DNA from: Dyadobacter psychrophilus
GTDB taxonomy: Bacteria; Bacteroidota; Bacteroidia; Cytophagales; Spirosomataceae
Direction of reading: 5' to 3'
NCBI RefSeq assembly: GCF_900167945.1
Contig: NZ_FUZA01000010.1
Location: 1-64,000, forward strand
DNA length: 64,000 bases
Every line of letters begins with the position of its first letter. The stretch's first letter is position 1. The position numbers were made by a program, and so were the translations under genes. Shown one piece after another: positions 45,268-53,961 of the stretch. The notes under the pieces were generated by a model. It saw only the letters and a program-made list of their open reading frames with translations. It searched no databases and was not told the DNA's origin.

Positions 45268-45301
45268 AAATTTTCCCGTCTGTTTAAACAGAAGGAAATT
45301 T
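45268..45301 (+). terminator. Terminator-like hairpin after the cupin gene
   Basis: The core CTGTTTAAACAG is a perfect 12-bp palindrome, and the flanks extend the pairing (AAATTTTCC with GGAAATTT). A short T-rich stretch follows. It could also be a protein-binding site. Confidence 0.5.
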
Positions 45302-45330
45302 AATTTATAAATCATTTTAGACATCGGACC

Positions 45331-46218
45331 ATGAAATTCGGAAAAGTTGATAATCCAGACGACGTTGATTTTAAATTGCCTGATGATGCTGCTGCAAACA
45401 AGAAATTGTTAAACGACGCTAAAAAAGGCAAGCCGAATATTTACATTGGTTGTGCTAAATGGAACAAGGCGGACCTCAAAAGTTTTTATCCCAAAGGAAC
45501 AAAAGATGAGCTGGGTTATTATGCAACACAGTTCAACAGCATTGAATTGAATGCCACTTTTTATAACAACTTCCCTGTTGAAACGATCGAAAGCTGGTAT
45601 AACAAAACACCGGCGGAATTCCGGTTTTTTCCAAAATTGCACCAGGGAATAAGCCACTGGAAACGCTTGAAAGACGCAAAAGAGCCGACAGAAGTGTATC
45701 TGGACGGCATTGCGCATTTGCAGGAAAAACTGGGAATGCTCTTCCTGCAAATGCCAGATAATTTTGGTCCGAAAAACTGGGATGCGTTAAAAGGATATCT
45801 GGAAGAATGGCCATCCGGCTTTCCGCTTGCATTGGAACTTCGACACACAGGCTGGTACGATGGTTCGTTTGACAGCGAAGAACTCTATAAAGTTTTAGAA
45901 AAAAACAACATTACCCACATCGTCACAGACTCAGCCGGTCGCCGCGACTTGCTGCACATGCGGTTGACGACACCGACTGCATTCGTTCGCTATAATGGTG
46001 CAAATGTGGATTCTGACTACACCAGACTGGACGATTGGTTTGAAAGACTGAAACTGTGGGTGGAAGAAGGGATTGAAAATGTTTACTTTTTCGTCCACCA
46101 AAACCACGAAGAAGCGTCGCCACTGCTTTCTGCTTACCTGATTGAGAAATTTAATGAGAAGCTGGGAATGGAGCTGAAAGTGCCCGCACAACCTACACCT
46201 GTTCCTGCTAAAAAATAA
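45331..46218 (+). CDS. DUF72 domain-containing protein
   Basis: A 295-residue protein of the YecE/DUF72 family with a TIM-barrel-like fold: YIGCAKWNKADLKSFYPKG, NSIELNATFYNNFP, FRFFPKLHQGISHWKRL, LFLQMPDNFG and YFFVHQNHE. The family is widespread, but the reaction is unknown. It is followed by a terminator shared with a convergent gene. Confidence 0.93.
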   Translation: MKFGKVDNPDDVDFKLPDDAAANKKLLNDAKKGKPNIYIGCAKWNKADLKSFYPKGTKDELGYYATQFNSIELNATFYNNFPVETIESWYNKTPAEFRFFPKLHQGISHWKRLKDAKEPTEVYLDGIAHLQEKLGMLFLQMPDNFGPKNWDALKGYLEEWPSGFPLALELRHTGWYDGSFDSEELYKVLEKNNITHIVTDSAGRRDLLHMRLTTPTAFVRYNGANVDSDYTRLDDWFERLKLWVEEGIENVYFFVHQNHEEASPLLSAYLIEKFNEKLGMELKVPAQPTPVPAKK

Positions 46219-46224
46219 TGTTGT

Positions 46225-46263
46225 CAACTTCCGGGGCGAATGTGACTTTCGAGCCGGAAGTTG
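46225..46263. terminator. Convergent terminator hairpin
   Basis: CAACTTCCGG (46225-46234) pairs perfectly with CCGGAAGTTG (46254-46263). It lies between the DUF72 gene and the MBL-fold gene and reads in both directions, although the T runs are weak. Confidence 0.65.
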
Positions 46264-47214
46264 TTATTTCAATTCAAATGATTTGCCTTGTTCCGGGTAA
46301 ATAAGATTTAATCCCAGCGCATTATCACCAGCCAGTTCCGCCTTGATTGCGGACTCATTATCCCCGGTTGGTTTCATATGTGTAACGACAACACTCAACC
46401 CTTTCAAACTTCCTACGCCCGATAATCCAGCCAGCACATTGAGCTCTTTCATGAACCATTTCGGCGTCAAATGACCGTATAACTGTCTGTCGAGCTGCTT
46501 ATTAGGATAGGAAACCTCCAAAAATATTCCCGCAAGTTGCTTCGACTTAACCAGTGGCGCAACTGCTTTCCAAACCGTCGCCATCTTATCAGATTTCTCC
46601 ACTTCATCCGGACCCGTATCACCAAAATATAAAAGATAACTTCCCCCTTTTTTGATCAGGAAAGCGGTGCTTTCATATGGATTGGAATGGCTCAGTTTAA
46701 ATATCTTAACCGACATTTCAGTCTGGTCAATGTTCACCTCCTGATCCTCGCCGAGCATTTTGTAACTGTACTTTTTCAAAGCCGGGCTGGCCCCTTCGTT
46801 CGTTAGGTTGGGCCAGCTTTCCCAATTGAAATAGTGGCTTTTTAATGTCTCAATGCAATATTCCGTCCCATAAATATTCTTTGCAGTGTCCTCAACGGAA
46901 TTGATAACCATGCCCGAGAGATGGTCCATATGCGGGTGAGAGATCAGGTAAGCTTTGATATATTTTCTTAAAACAACATCTGCCGGGACAGGGAAAACCT
47001 TATTTGCCACTGCTTTTGCAATCCCATTTGTTACAGTTCCTCCATCCAGACAAACAAATGCATTCGAATTGGCAGGCGCAACCATGTAGGCCGACAAATT
47101 CCCATCGTCCCCGCCTCCCCTCACGCCCAACGGCACAACGCGGAAACCGCCCTGTGCGGCGCAGAAACCGATGGAAACAACAAAGGCGAAAAATAATGAT
47201 AAATGGATTCGCAT
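46264..47214 (-). CDS. Exported class II cyclic-nucleotide phosphodiesterase-like MBL-fold protein
   Basis: A 316-residue protein starting MRIHLSLFFAF (signal peptide; frame open to 47262). The metallo-beta-lactamase motif ISHPHMDHLSG and further ligands in LLYFGDTG and VVTHMKPT resemble class II cAMP phosphodiesterases (PDE2-like). A periplasmic location would argue for hydrolysis of external cyclic nucleotides or related esters. Divergent from the photolyase-related gene; the two starts are about 48 bp apart. Confidence 0.85.
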   Translation of the reverse strand: MRIHLSLFFAFVVSIGFCAAQGGFRVVPLGVRGGGDDGNLSAYMVAPANSNAFVCLDGGTVTNGIAKAVANKVFPVPADVVLRKYIKAYLISHPHMDHLSGMVINSVEDTAKNIYGTEYCIETLKSHYFNWESWPNLTNEGASPALKKYSYKMLGEDQEVNIDQTEMSVKIFKLSHSNPYESTAFLIKKGGSYLLYFGDTGPDEVEKSDKMATVWKAVAPLVKSKQLAGIFLEVSYPNKQLDRQLYGHLTPKWFMKELNVLAGLSGVGSLKGLSVVVTHMKPTGDNESAIKAELAGDNALGLNLIYPEQGKSFELK

Positions 47215-47262
47215 GATTTTAGTAATGGAGTAAGCCGAAATGAATCGACAATGGAGAGACAA

Positions 47263-48747
47263 ATGAAGTCAATTACGTTAATTTTTCCGCATCAATTATT
47301 TGAGAAACATCCTGCGCTCGCTCCCGAAAGAGACGTGTTTCTGGTAGAAGAAGATTTGTTTTTCAACCAGTTTTCATTTCACAAGCATAAGTTACTTTTT
47401 CACCGGGCTTCCATGCAAGCGTACAAAGCACATTTGGAAAGCCAGAAAATGAATGTGCATTACATTGAGGCACAGGATGCGCTCGCAGATGTCAGGAAGC
47501 TGGTTCCTATGTTGAGAAATAAAAGAGTCCAGGAGATTTTCTATGTGGATGTAACAGACAACTGGCTTCAAAAGCGACTGGCAACGACGGCGAAAAAGGC
47601 TCAAATCGAGCTTATCGAGTTCGAAACGCCGATGTTTGTGAATTCAAAAGAAGACTTGGAAATGTATTTTTTGAACAAGAAAAGATATTTTCAGGCAGAT
47701 TTTTATACGGTACAGCGCAAAAAATACAAAATCCTTGTTGACGAAGCCGGTGAACCGGAAGGAGGAAAATGGAGTTTCGATACGGAAAACCGCTTAAAAT
47801 TTCCAAAAAAAAAAAAACCTCCTGTAATTCGCTTTCCAGCTGTAAATGAACATTATAGCAAAGCAAAAATTTACGTTGAGAAACATTACCCGACCAATTA
47901 TGGAAACATTCCGGTCGAAGTCCAGTTCCCGATAACCTTTGAGGAAAGCGATGCCTGGCTGGATCAGTTCATGACAAAACGCTTTGAAGAATTTGGCAAA
48001 TACGAGGATGCGATGGTCATTTCAGAACATTTTCTCCATCACAGCGTATTAACGCCTATGCTTAATACAGGTTTGCTGATGCCGAAAAAAGTCATTAACG
48101 CAGCATTGAAATATGCCCGAGAACATGATATCCCGCTCAATTCAGTGGAAGGTTTTATCCGTCAAATTATTGGCTGGCGGGAGTTCATACATGGTGTTTA
48201 TGAGTACAAGGGCAGCAAAGAGCGGACGCGAAATTACTGGGGATTTACACGAAAAATCCCCAAGTCGTTTTGGACTGGGACAACAGGCATTGAGCCTGTT
48301 GATATCGTCATCAAGAAGGTGCTGGACATTGGTTACTGCCATCATATCGAGCGCTTAATGGTCATCGGAAACTTCATGCTATTATGCGAATTCGATCCGG
48401 ATGACGTTTATCGCTGGTTCATGGAGCTTTTTATCGATGCTTACGATTGGGTAATGGTGCCCAATGTTTACGGCATGAGCCAGTTTGCAGACGGCGGCCT
48501 CATGGCAACCAAACCCTACATCAGCAGCAGCAATTATCTCATGAAAATGAGCGATTTCCCAAAAGGCGACTGGCAGCAAACCTGGGACGGACTGTTTTGG
48601 CGATTCATGGACAAAAACCGTAACTTTTTCTTGAAAAACCCCAGGCTAGGCATGTTGATCAGGACATTTGACAACATGGAAGAAACAAAGCAACAAGCAC
48701 ATTTGCAGCACGCCAATGACTTTTTAAGCAAACTCGACAAACAATAA
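47263..48747 (+). CDS. Cryptochrome/photolyase-related protein (DPRP family) without the Fe-S loop
   Basis: A 494-residue protein starting MKSITLIFPHQLFEK; an ATG at 47251 is an alternative. It belongs to the deoxyribodipyrimidine photolyase-related family whose known members (bacterial 6-4 photolyases and cryptochrome B) bind FAD, a lumazine and a [4Fe-4S] cluster. FAD-region marks are present: GWREFIHGVYEYKG, HHIERLMVIGNFML, NVYGMSQFADGG. After SNYLMKMSD, known members carry a CxxC plus a later Cys for the cluster; here it reads FPKGDWQQTWDGLFW, without any Cys. So the cluster is probably lost. A 13-A run lies at 47805-47817. Confidence 0.88.
   Translation: MKSITLIFPHQLFEKHPALAPERDVFLVEEDLFFNQFSFHKHKLLFHRASMQAYKAHLESQKMNVHYIEAQDALADVRKLVPMLRNKRVQEIFYVDVTDNWLQKRLATTAKKAQIELIEFETPMFVNSKEDLEMYFLNKKRYFQADFYTVQRKKYKILVDEAGEPEGGKWSFDTENRLKFPKKKKPPVIRFPAVNEHYSKAKIYVEKHYPTNYGNIPVEVQFPITFEESDAWLDQFMTKRFEEFGKYEDAMVISEHFLHHSVLTPMLNTGLLMPKKVINAALKYAREHDIPLNSVEGFIRQIIGWREFIHGVYEYKGSKERTRNYWGFTRKIPKSFWTGTTGIEPVDIVIKKVLDIGYCHHIERLMVIGNFMLLCEFDPDDVYRWFMELFIDAYDWVMVPNVYGMSQFADGGLMATKPYISSSNYLMKMSDFPKGDWQQTWDGLFWRFMDKNRNFFLKNPRLGMLIRTFDNMEETKQQAHLQHANDFLSKLDKQ
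47805..47817 (+). repeat. 13-bp poly-A tract within the photolyase-related gene
   Basis: Thirteen consecutive A residues code for part of FPKKKKPP. Tracts this long are prone to replication or transcription slippage, which would shift the frame. Confidence 0.9.
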
Positions 48748-48789
48748 GCTGCTTATAATCTAATTTCGCAATCCATTCCCCGATACGCA

Positions 48790-49233
48790 ATGATCCGAAC
48801 AAACAGCGAAAATCCAGATTTCAAACGCTTAACCGACCTTCTGGACGATGAGCTTTGCTTTTTATATAATACGAAAAAAGCGGATTACGAAGAATATAAC
48901 CGCATCACCAATCTTCCTACCGTGATTCTCGCCTTCGCAAATAATGTGGCAATTGGCTGCGGTTGCTTTAAAGTTTACGACGAAAAAACAATCGAATTAA
49001 AACGCATGTTCGTGGACCCGGCATGGAGAGGCAAGGGCACGGCGTCCGCTATGGTCAAGGAATTAGAAAATTGGGCCAGGGAGCTTGGCTTCCTGGAAGC
49101 CGTCCTGGAAACAGGCAACCGACAACCAGAAGCCATTGCCATGTATCACAAACTCGGCTATTCAAATTCAGAAAAACACGATCAAAACCAGGAAATCGGG
49201 CATAGCGTGTTTATGCGGAAGCGGCTTGGTTAA
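48790..49233 (+). CDS. GNAT family N-acetyltransferase
   Basis: A 147-residue protein with the acetyl-CoA binding motif A (IELKRMFVDPAWRGKGTASAMVKEL) and the end motif AIAMYHKLGYSNSE. It transfers an acetyl group to an unknown amine. It follows the photolyase-related gene by 42 bp and might share its transcript. Confidence 0.92.
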   Translation: MIRTNSENPDFKRLTDLLDDELCFLYNTKKADYEEYNRITNLPTVILAFANNVAIGCGCFKVYDEKTIELKRMFVDPAWRGKGTASAMVKELENWARELGFLEAVLETGNRQPEAIAMYHKLGYSNSEKHDQNQEIGHSVFMRKRLG

Positions 49234-49289
49234 TGATTTAACCAGAACAATCTATTTTACATTATATTAGATCGCTAAACATTCAGACC

Positions 49290-50405
49290 TTGACCACCCC
49301 AGCCCCCTTCCACCAAAAACTCGCCTATTCCCTCCTGGCCATTGGCCTGGTAATGCTCGCAATTTACCTGGGGCAAGACATTATCGTCCCTTTGGCGATG
49401 GCCGGGTTGATAGCGGTTTTGCTAAGGCCGGTGGAGGCTTGGCTTACGCGGATGGGGATGCACAAGATTTTGGCGATCACATTAGCGGTGTTGCTGACCG
49501 TGGTGCTTGTTTCTGGCGTCGCGATCCTGCTTTCTATGCAGCTTTCCGACTTCTCCGATGAATGGCCCAAGCTAAAACGAAACATCAATGAATTTTACCG
49601 GGATGCACGGCGATGGATACGGCAGGAATATAGCGTCAGTTATAGTAAACAGGCCGAATATCTTAAAAACGCCCAAGACAAAACGCTCGAAAATTTCCAG
49701 GGCGCTGAAACGCTCGGCGTCGTTACCGGCCCTCTGGGAACATTGATCCTGATCCCTATATATGCATTTCTGCTGCTATATTATCGCACAATGCTGCTGC
49801 ATTTCATGGTCGTATTGTTTGCGGAAGAACACAAACCACGTGTGTTGGAAGTGCTTGGCGAAATAAAATCCATTATTCAAAGCTATATGGTGGGTTTGCT
49901 CTTGGAAACAACTGCCGTGGCGGTTCTGAACTCAGTGGGATTGCTGCTTTTGAATGTGCAATATGCCATGCTTTTGGGCATTATGGCCGCCATTCTTAAC
50001 CTTATCCCTTACATTGGCGGGCTTGTGGCCACAGCTTTGGCCGTTATGGTGACGTTCATCAGCCATCCCGATGCGCATACATTGCTTGGCGTTGTAGGTG
50101 TATTTATCGCGGTTCAATTTGTCGATAATAATTTGCTTGTGCCGCTCATTGTGGGTTCCAAAGTGAAGATCAATGCACTGGTTTCGATCGTTGGCGTGTT
50201 GGTGGGCGGTGCGCTGGCAGGTTTGTCGGGAATGTTCCTTTCCATCCCGGCTATTGCAATGATGAAAGTGGTTTTCGACCGGATTGACGGGGTCAAACCC
50301 TGGGGAATTTTACTGGGTGACCAAACACCGGAACAAGCCAATAATAATCTGTTCAGGCTTGTTAACAAGCGGAAATTCAAAAAGAAAACCGGCGAAGATG
50401 CTTAG
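49290..50405 (+). CDS. AI-2E family transporter (TqsA/PerM type)
   Basis: A 371-residue inner-membrane protein with about eight helices in two groups and a long soluble loop (about 85-145). The C-terminal part (NLIPYIGGLVATALAVMVTF, NNLLVPLIVGSKVKINALVSI, LSGMFLSIPAIAMMKV) is typical of the family. Members export small molecules or act as Na+/H+ antiporters. The start is TTG at 49290; the next in-frame ATG would cut into the first helix. Confidence 0.92.
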   Translation: MTTPAPFHQKLAYSLLAIGLVMLAIYLGQDIIVPLAMAGLIAVLLRPVEAWLTRMGMHKILAITLAVLLTVVLVSGVAILLSMQLSDFSDEWPKLKRNINEFYRDARRWIRQEYSVSYSKQAEYLKNAQDKTLENFQGAETLGVVTGPLGTLILIPIYAFLLLYYRTMLLHFMVVLFAEEHKPRVLEVLGEIKSIIQSYMVGLLLETTAVAVLNSVGLLLLNVQYAMLLGIMAAILNLIPYIGGLVATALAVMVTFISHPDAHTLLGVVGVFIAVQFVDNNLLVPLIVGSKVKINALVSIVGVLVGGALAGLSGMFLSIPAIAMMKVVFDRIDGVKPWGILLGDQTPEQANNNLFRLVNKRKFKKKTGEDA

Positions 50406-50417
50406 ATCTTCTCCGGT
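50388..50417. terminator. Hairpin at the 3' end of the AI-2E gene
   Basis: ACCGGCGAAGAT pairs with ATCTTCTCCGGT with one mismatch and a 6-nt loop that contains the stop codon. It lacks a clear T run, so it is a weak terminator candidate. Confidence 0.4.
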
Positions 50418-50441
50418 CAACATAATTTGACAATCAATCAA

Positions 50442-51743
50442 TTACACTACAAACTGCTTTGTTTCAACGGTTGCTTTCAAATCGTGCAATAAGCTGAAAA
50501 GTCCGAAGAACGTACGGTTGATATAAATGAAGTGTTTGGATCCGCGGTTCACATTCATCTTCCGAAGCTCCTTATCATTGGCATACTTCTCGCCCAGCGC
50601 TGCCAGTTTTCCAAAGAATGCTTCATCCGAAAAATCGAAAGTTTCGGATTGGAAAGGCTGCGTTAACAACGAAAGGATCTCTTTGAATAGCTTGGAAAAA
50701 TAAACCGTTTCCTGCGGCGTATCCTTGCTTGAAAGAATTTCCAATGCTTCCATTCTCGAATAGAAAATTTCCGGGTCATTCAGTTTTTCTGGCTCCGCCA
50801 ACTCGAAATAAGGCGTGTAAAATGACTCCGGAATTTCCTTAATGCAGCCGAAATCAATGGCGATAAGATTTTCGGCATCATCAACCAGGAAGTTACCCGG
50901 ATGCGGATCGGCATGCACTTTTCTTAATTGATGAACCTGGAACATATAAAAATCCCAGAGTGCCTGCCCGATCTTATTGGCTAAATGCTGATCCGTATTG
51001 GTTTTTGCAAATTCAGACAAGTGCCTGCCTGTCATCCAATCCATGGAAATGACCCTTTCGCAAGATAACTCAGGATAATATTTCGGGAAACGCAAGTTTG
51101 GAATATGGGCACAAGCCTCAGCGATTTCCGTGCTTTGTGCTATTTCAAGGTAATAATTGGTCTCTTCGTTAAGCTTGGTTTCCACCTCCTTGAAATACTT
51201 ATCCGAATCCTTCGCCTGAATGTTGAACATGCTCATGGCAATCGGTTTCACCATCGCCAGGTCGGACGAAATGCTTTCCGCAACACCCGGATACTGGATT
51301 TTGACGGCCAGATCTTTTCCATCTTTCGTCGCCTTATGCACTTGACCAATGCTGGCGGCATTGATTGCGTTAGCGTCGAAAGAATCGAAAAGATCCAATG
51401 GGGATTTGCCAAAATATTTTCTGAATGTCTTCACAACCAGCGGGGCCGACAACGGCGGAACGGAGAATTGGGACAATGAAAACTTCTCTACGTACGCCTG
51501 CGGAAGGAAGTTTTTCTCCATACTCAGCATTTGCGCCACTTTTAAAGCGCTGCCTTTCAGGTTTTTAAGCCCGTCGTAAATATCCTCAGCGTTGTTGGTA
51601 TTCAAGTTATCCCGCGCCGACTCGGGATTGGTGATCTTCTCACCATAATATTTTAAATAATTACCTCCGATTTTTACACCGGTCGAAATCAATCTGGTTG
51701 CACGCTGAATTTTCGAAGTAGGTATGCTGTCAATTGTTTCCAT
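50442..51743 (-). CDS. ABC1/UbiB family atypical kinase
   Basis: The 433-residue protein of the AarF/UbiB/COQ8 family has the A-rich loop NAASIGQVHKAT, LAVKIQYPG, HADPHPGNFLVDD and the metal-binding IAIDFGCIKEI. The family KxGQ motif is changed to KVAQ (GSALKVAQMLS), an unusual glycine to alanine change at a site that limits kinase activity in COQ8. Likely role: ATPase or kinase in lipid or quinone metabolism. It follows a TetR gene by 3 bp in the same operon. Confidence 0.9.
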   Translation of the reverse strand: METIDSIPTSKIQRATRLISTGVKIGGNYLKYYGEKITNPESARDNLNTNNAEDIYDGLKNLKGSALKVAQMLSMEKNFLPQAYVEKFSLSQFSVPPLSAPLVVKTFRKYFGKSPLDLFDSFDANAINAASIGQVHKATKDGKDLAVKIQYPGVAESISSDLAMVKPIAMSMFNIQAKDSDKYFKEVETKLNEETNYYLEIAQSTEIAEACAHIPNLRFPKYYPELSCERVISMDWMTGRHLSEFAKTNTDQHLANKIGQALWDFYMFQVHQLRKVHADPHPGNFLVDDAENLIAIDFGCIKEIPESFYTPYFELAEPEKLNDPEIFYSRMEALEILSSKDTPQETVYFSKLFKEILSLLTQPFQSETFDFSDEAFFGKLAALGEKYANDKELRKMNVNRGSKHFIYINRTFFGLFSLLHDLKATVETKQFVV

Positions 51744-51746
51744 TCC

Positions 51747-52436
51747 TTACTTCAACTTTTCTTTAATGAGAAATTTACCAAAATCGATCACACTTTCTAG
51801 GGGCGTAATATCAATGAGATCAAACGTTGCACGGATTGATTTTTCGATGAAAAGATCTGTTTTTTCAAAGCCGATGGACTCGTCATCCAGCCAGAATTTG
51901 AGCGTTACCATAAACTGGATCCACGCGCCTTCTTCCAATGCCTCCTGCTGCGCTTTGCGGATCCGCTCACTTTTCGATTTGAGATAGCCTTCGCTGATCT
52001 CGCTGACAAATGTTTTGAACTGGTTTCTGAAATCCTTCAATTTCATCAATCCGGCCAGCCGGTTTTTCTCACTTTTCAGGTCAAAGACCACATAACTCCT
52101 GTTGGCCGTAAGTATCTCAAAAATAGTAAAGTAGTAGGTCAAAAGCTTGTCCCTGAACCCAAGCGAGGGCATATCGCCGCTTTGCTCCATAAGCTCAACG
52201 GCAAGCTTGTGAAAACTCACAAAAACGCTTTTTTCTATTGCTTCAATCGAAGAGAAATGCTTGTAAAATTCCCTTTCAATAATGCCGTGCCGCTTGCAGA
52301 ACAAATAAACCGACTCGGGCTTTTTGTTGTGTTCAAGGCAATCGTGCATATATAATTCCGTAATCTTATCTGATGTGATTTCGCGGGCTGCCGCAGGTTG
52401 TCCTGCGTCCGGAAGTTCCTTTAATTTTGCTGCCAT
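51747..52436 (-). CDS. TetR family transcriptional regulator
   Basis: A 229-residue regulator with an N-terminal helix-turn-helix (ITELYMHDCLEHNKK, VYLFCKRHGIIEREFYKHFSS) and a long helical ligand-binding part. It lies directly before the ABC1 gene (3 bp) and probably controls its own operon. This TetR-ABC1 pairing is common in Bacteroidota by my recollection, but its signal is unknown. Confidence 0.87.
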   Translation of the reverse strand: MAAKLKELPDAGQPAAAREITSDKITELYMHDCLEHNKKPESVYLFCKRHGIIEREFYKHFSSIEAIEKSVFVSFHKLAVELMEQSGDMPSLGFRDKLLTYYFTIFEILTANRSYVVFDLKSEKNRLAGLMKLKDFRNQFKTFVSEISEGYLKSKSERIRKAQQEALEEGAWIQFMVTLKFWLDDESIGFEKTDLFIEKSIRATFDLIDITPLESVIDFGKFLIKEKLK

Positions 52437-52568
52437 TATTTTACTTGGTTTACAATGTGTTAATCCACGCTTACAAAACGAATGTTAGTCAGCATAAAAT
52501 ATTCATAGCGGACTATTTAGCAACAAAATAAAGGGCTGTAATCATTCACGAAACCACTTAATAATTTT

Positions 52569-53915
52569 TCAAACCCGGAAAATATTGAGGTTGAGGAAGT
52601 CATTTCTGAATTTGCCTTTCGGGTCCATTTCAATAGCCAATGTTATGAATTCTTCCATTTTGACATAACGCTTTGCAAGCAGGTCCGGAGAGACCGAAAA
52701 CAGTTTTCCCCAGTGCGGGCGCACTTCATAAGGTGCCAGTTCGCGCTCAATGATCGGCAGCAGCTTGCTTACTGCATCCCATTCCTGTTTCCAGGTAAAG
52801 TGAATGGCCACAGAATCCTGCTTGTAACAAGGGCTCATCCAAAAATCGTCCGCTGCAATAGTCCGTATTTCAGAAGTAAGCAAATGCGGACCAACCTGGC
52901 TTCCCAGTTTCGAAATGGCCATAATTGCATCCACAGCGTTTTTTCTCGGCACAAAAAATTCCGATTGCAGCTCAACGCCGCTGCTGGGCGTAAAACCCAT
53001 TTTAAAGTGCGGCATACGCTCGTACCAGGGTCCCGAAACGCCCATTTGTTCTGTGCAGTTTTCAGCAGAAAGTTCAGGGATCGGGTGGAGATTTTTGGTG
53101 GCGAGTTTCGCGCCAAAGAATTCTTTTTCAGCTTTCAAAGGTCTCCCGTCTTCTATTTTCTGCTTAACCCAAACCTCCGTAATGTCCTTACTTTGCCAAT
53201 TTGTGAATAAACTGACGCTATATCCGCTCGACTCTATTTTCTCAAAATTATCTTTCAGTTGATCCAAAGGCAGATTCTCGTAAACAAATTGCCCCATCAT
53301 AAATGTCGGCTGCACGTCCAGCGTAACCTTTGTAACCACACCCAAAGCGCCGAGGTTAACAACTGCGGCATTGAATTTTTCACCATCATTTTTACGGCTC
53401 AATTGCACCACGTCGCCACCAGCAGTCACGATTTCCATAGCCGAAACTGCCGTAGCAAGGTTTCCATTTTTATCCCCCGAACCATGGGTTGCAGTCGCGC
53501 AAGCGCCGGCAACTGAGATGTGCGGCAACGACGCGAGGTTATGCAGCGCAAATCCCTTTTTATGCAAATACGGACTCAATTGACCATATTTCATCCCGGA
53601 ATTGACAGTCACCGTTTTGTTTTTATCGTCCAAAACAATGTGTTCCTCCGCATTCACCAATGAAATAAACTGGTCCTTCGTATCCGCAATGTTATTGAAG
53701 CAATGCCGCGTTCCGAGCACTTTCAGTTTGGGATATTTCTTTACAAGCTCCTGAACTTGTCCCAAAGTCTTCGCCTGATCAAGACGCTCTGTGCTGTATT
53801 CCAGGTTTCCGGCCCAGTTTTTCAGTTTATCGGCTTTTGCCCAGCCAGTTAATGGTGAAAATAATGGAGCTGTCATTAATGCAGATGAAAGTTTAATAAA
53901 GGTTCTCTTATTCAT
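52569..53915 (-). CDS. FAD-linked alditol/aldonolactone oxidase-like protein
   Basis: A 448-residue VAO-family flavoprotein. After a putative signal (MNKRTFIKLSSALMTAPLFS) come NWAGNLEYS and GTRHCFNNI, where His71 is in place for covalent FAD binding as in alditol oxidase. Then ISVAGACATATHGSGDKNG and LGALGVVTKVTLDVQP (FAD domain), and the C-terminal HWGKLF segment of the ALO domain. It probably oxidises a sugar alcohol or sugar lactone with O2. An exported form would be unusual for this flavoprotein type, so the N-terminus needs care. Confidence 0.88.
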   Translation of the reverse strand: MNKRTFIKLSSALMTAPLFSPLTGWAKADKLKNWAGNLEYSTERLDQAKTLGQVQELVKKYPKLKVLGTRHCFNNIADTKDQFISLVNAEEHIVLDDKNKTVTVNSGMKYGQLSPYLHKKGFALHNLASLPHISVAGACATATHGSGDKNGNLATAVSAMEIVTAGGDVVQLSRKNDGEKFNAAVVNLGALGVVTKVTLDVQPTFMMGQFVYENLPLDQLKDNFEKIESSGYSVSLFTNWQSKDITEVWVKQKIEDGRPLKAEKEFFGAKLATKNLHPIPELSAENCTEQMGVSGPWYERMPHFKMGFTPSSGVELQSEFFVPRKNAVDAIMAISKLGSQVGPHLLTSEIRTIAADDFWMSPCYKQDSVAIHFTWKQEWDAVSKLLPIIERELAPYEVRPHWGKLFSVSPDLLAKRYVKMEEFITLAIEMDPKGKFRNDFLNLNIFRV

Positions 53916-53961
53916 AGTTTGGGAAAGAAAGCAAGGTGAAAACCAGAAGGATATGATTAAA

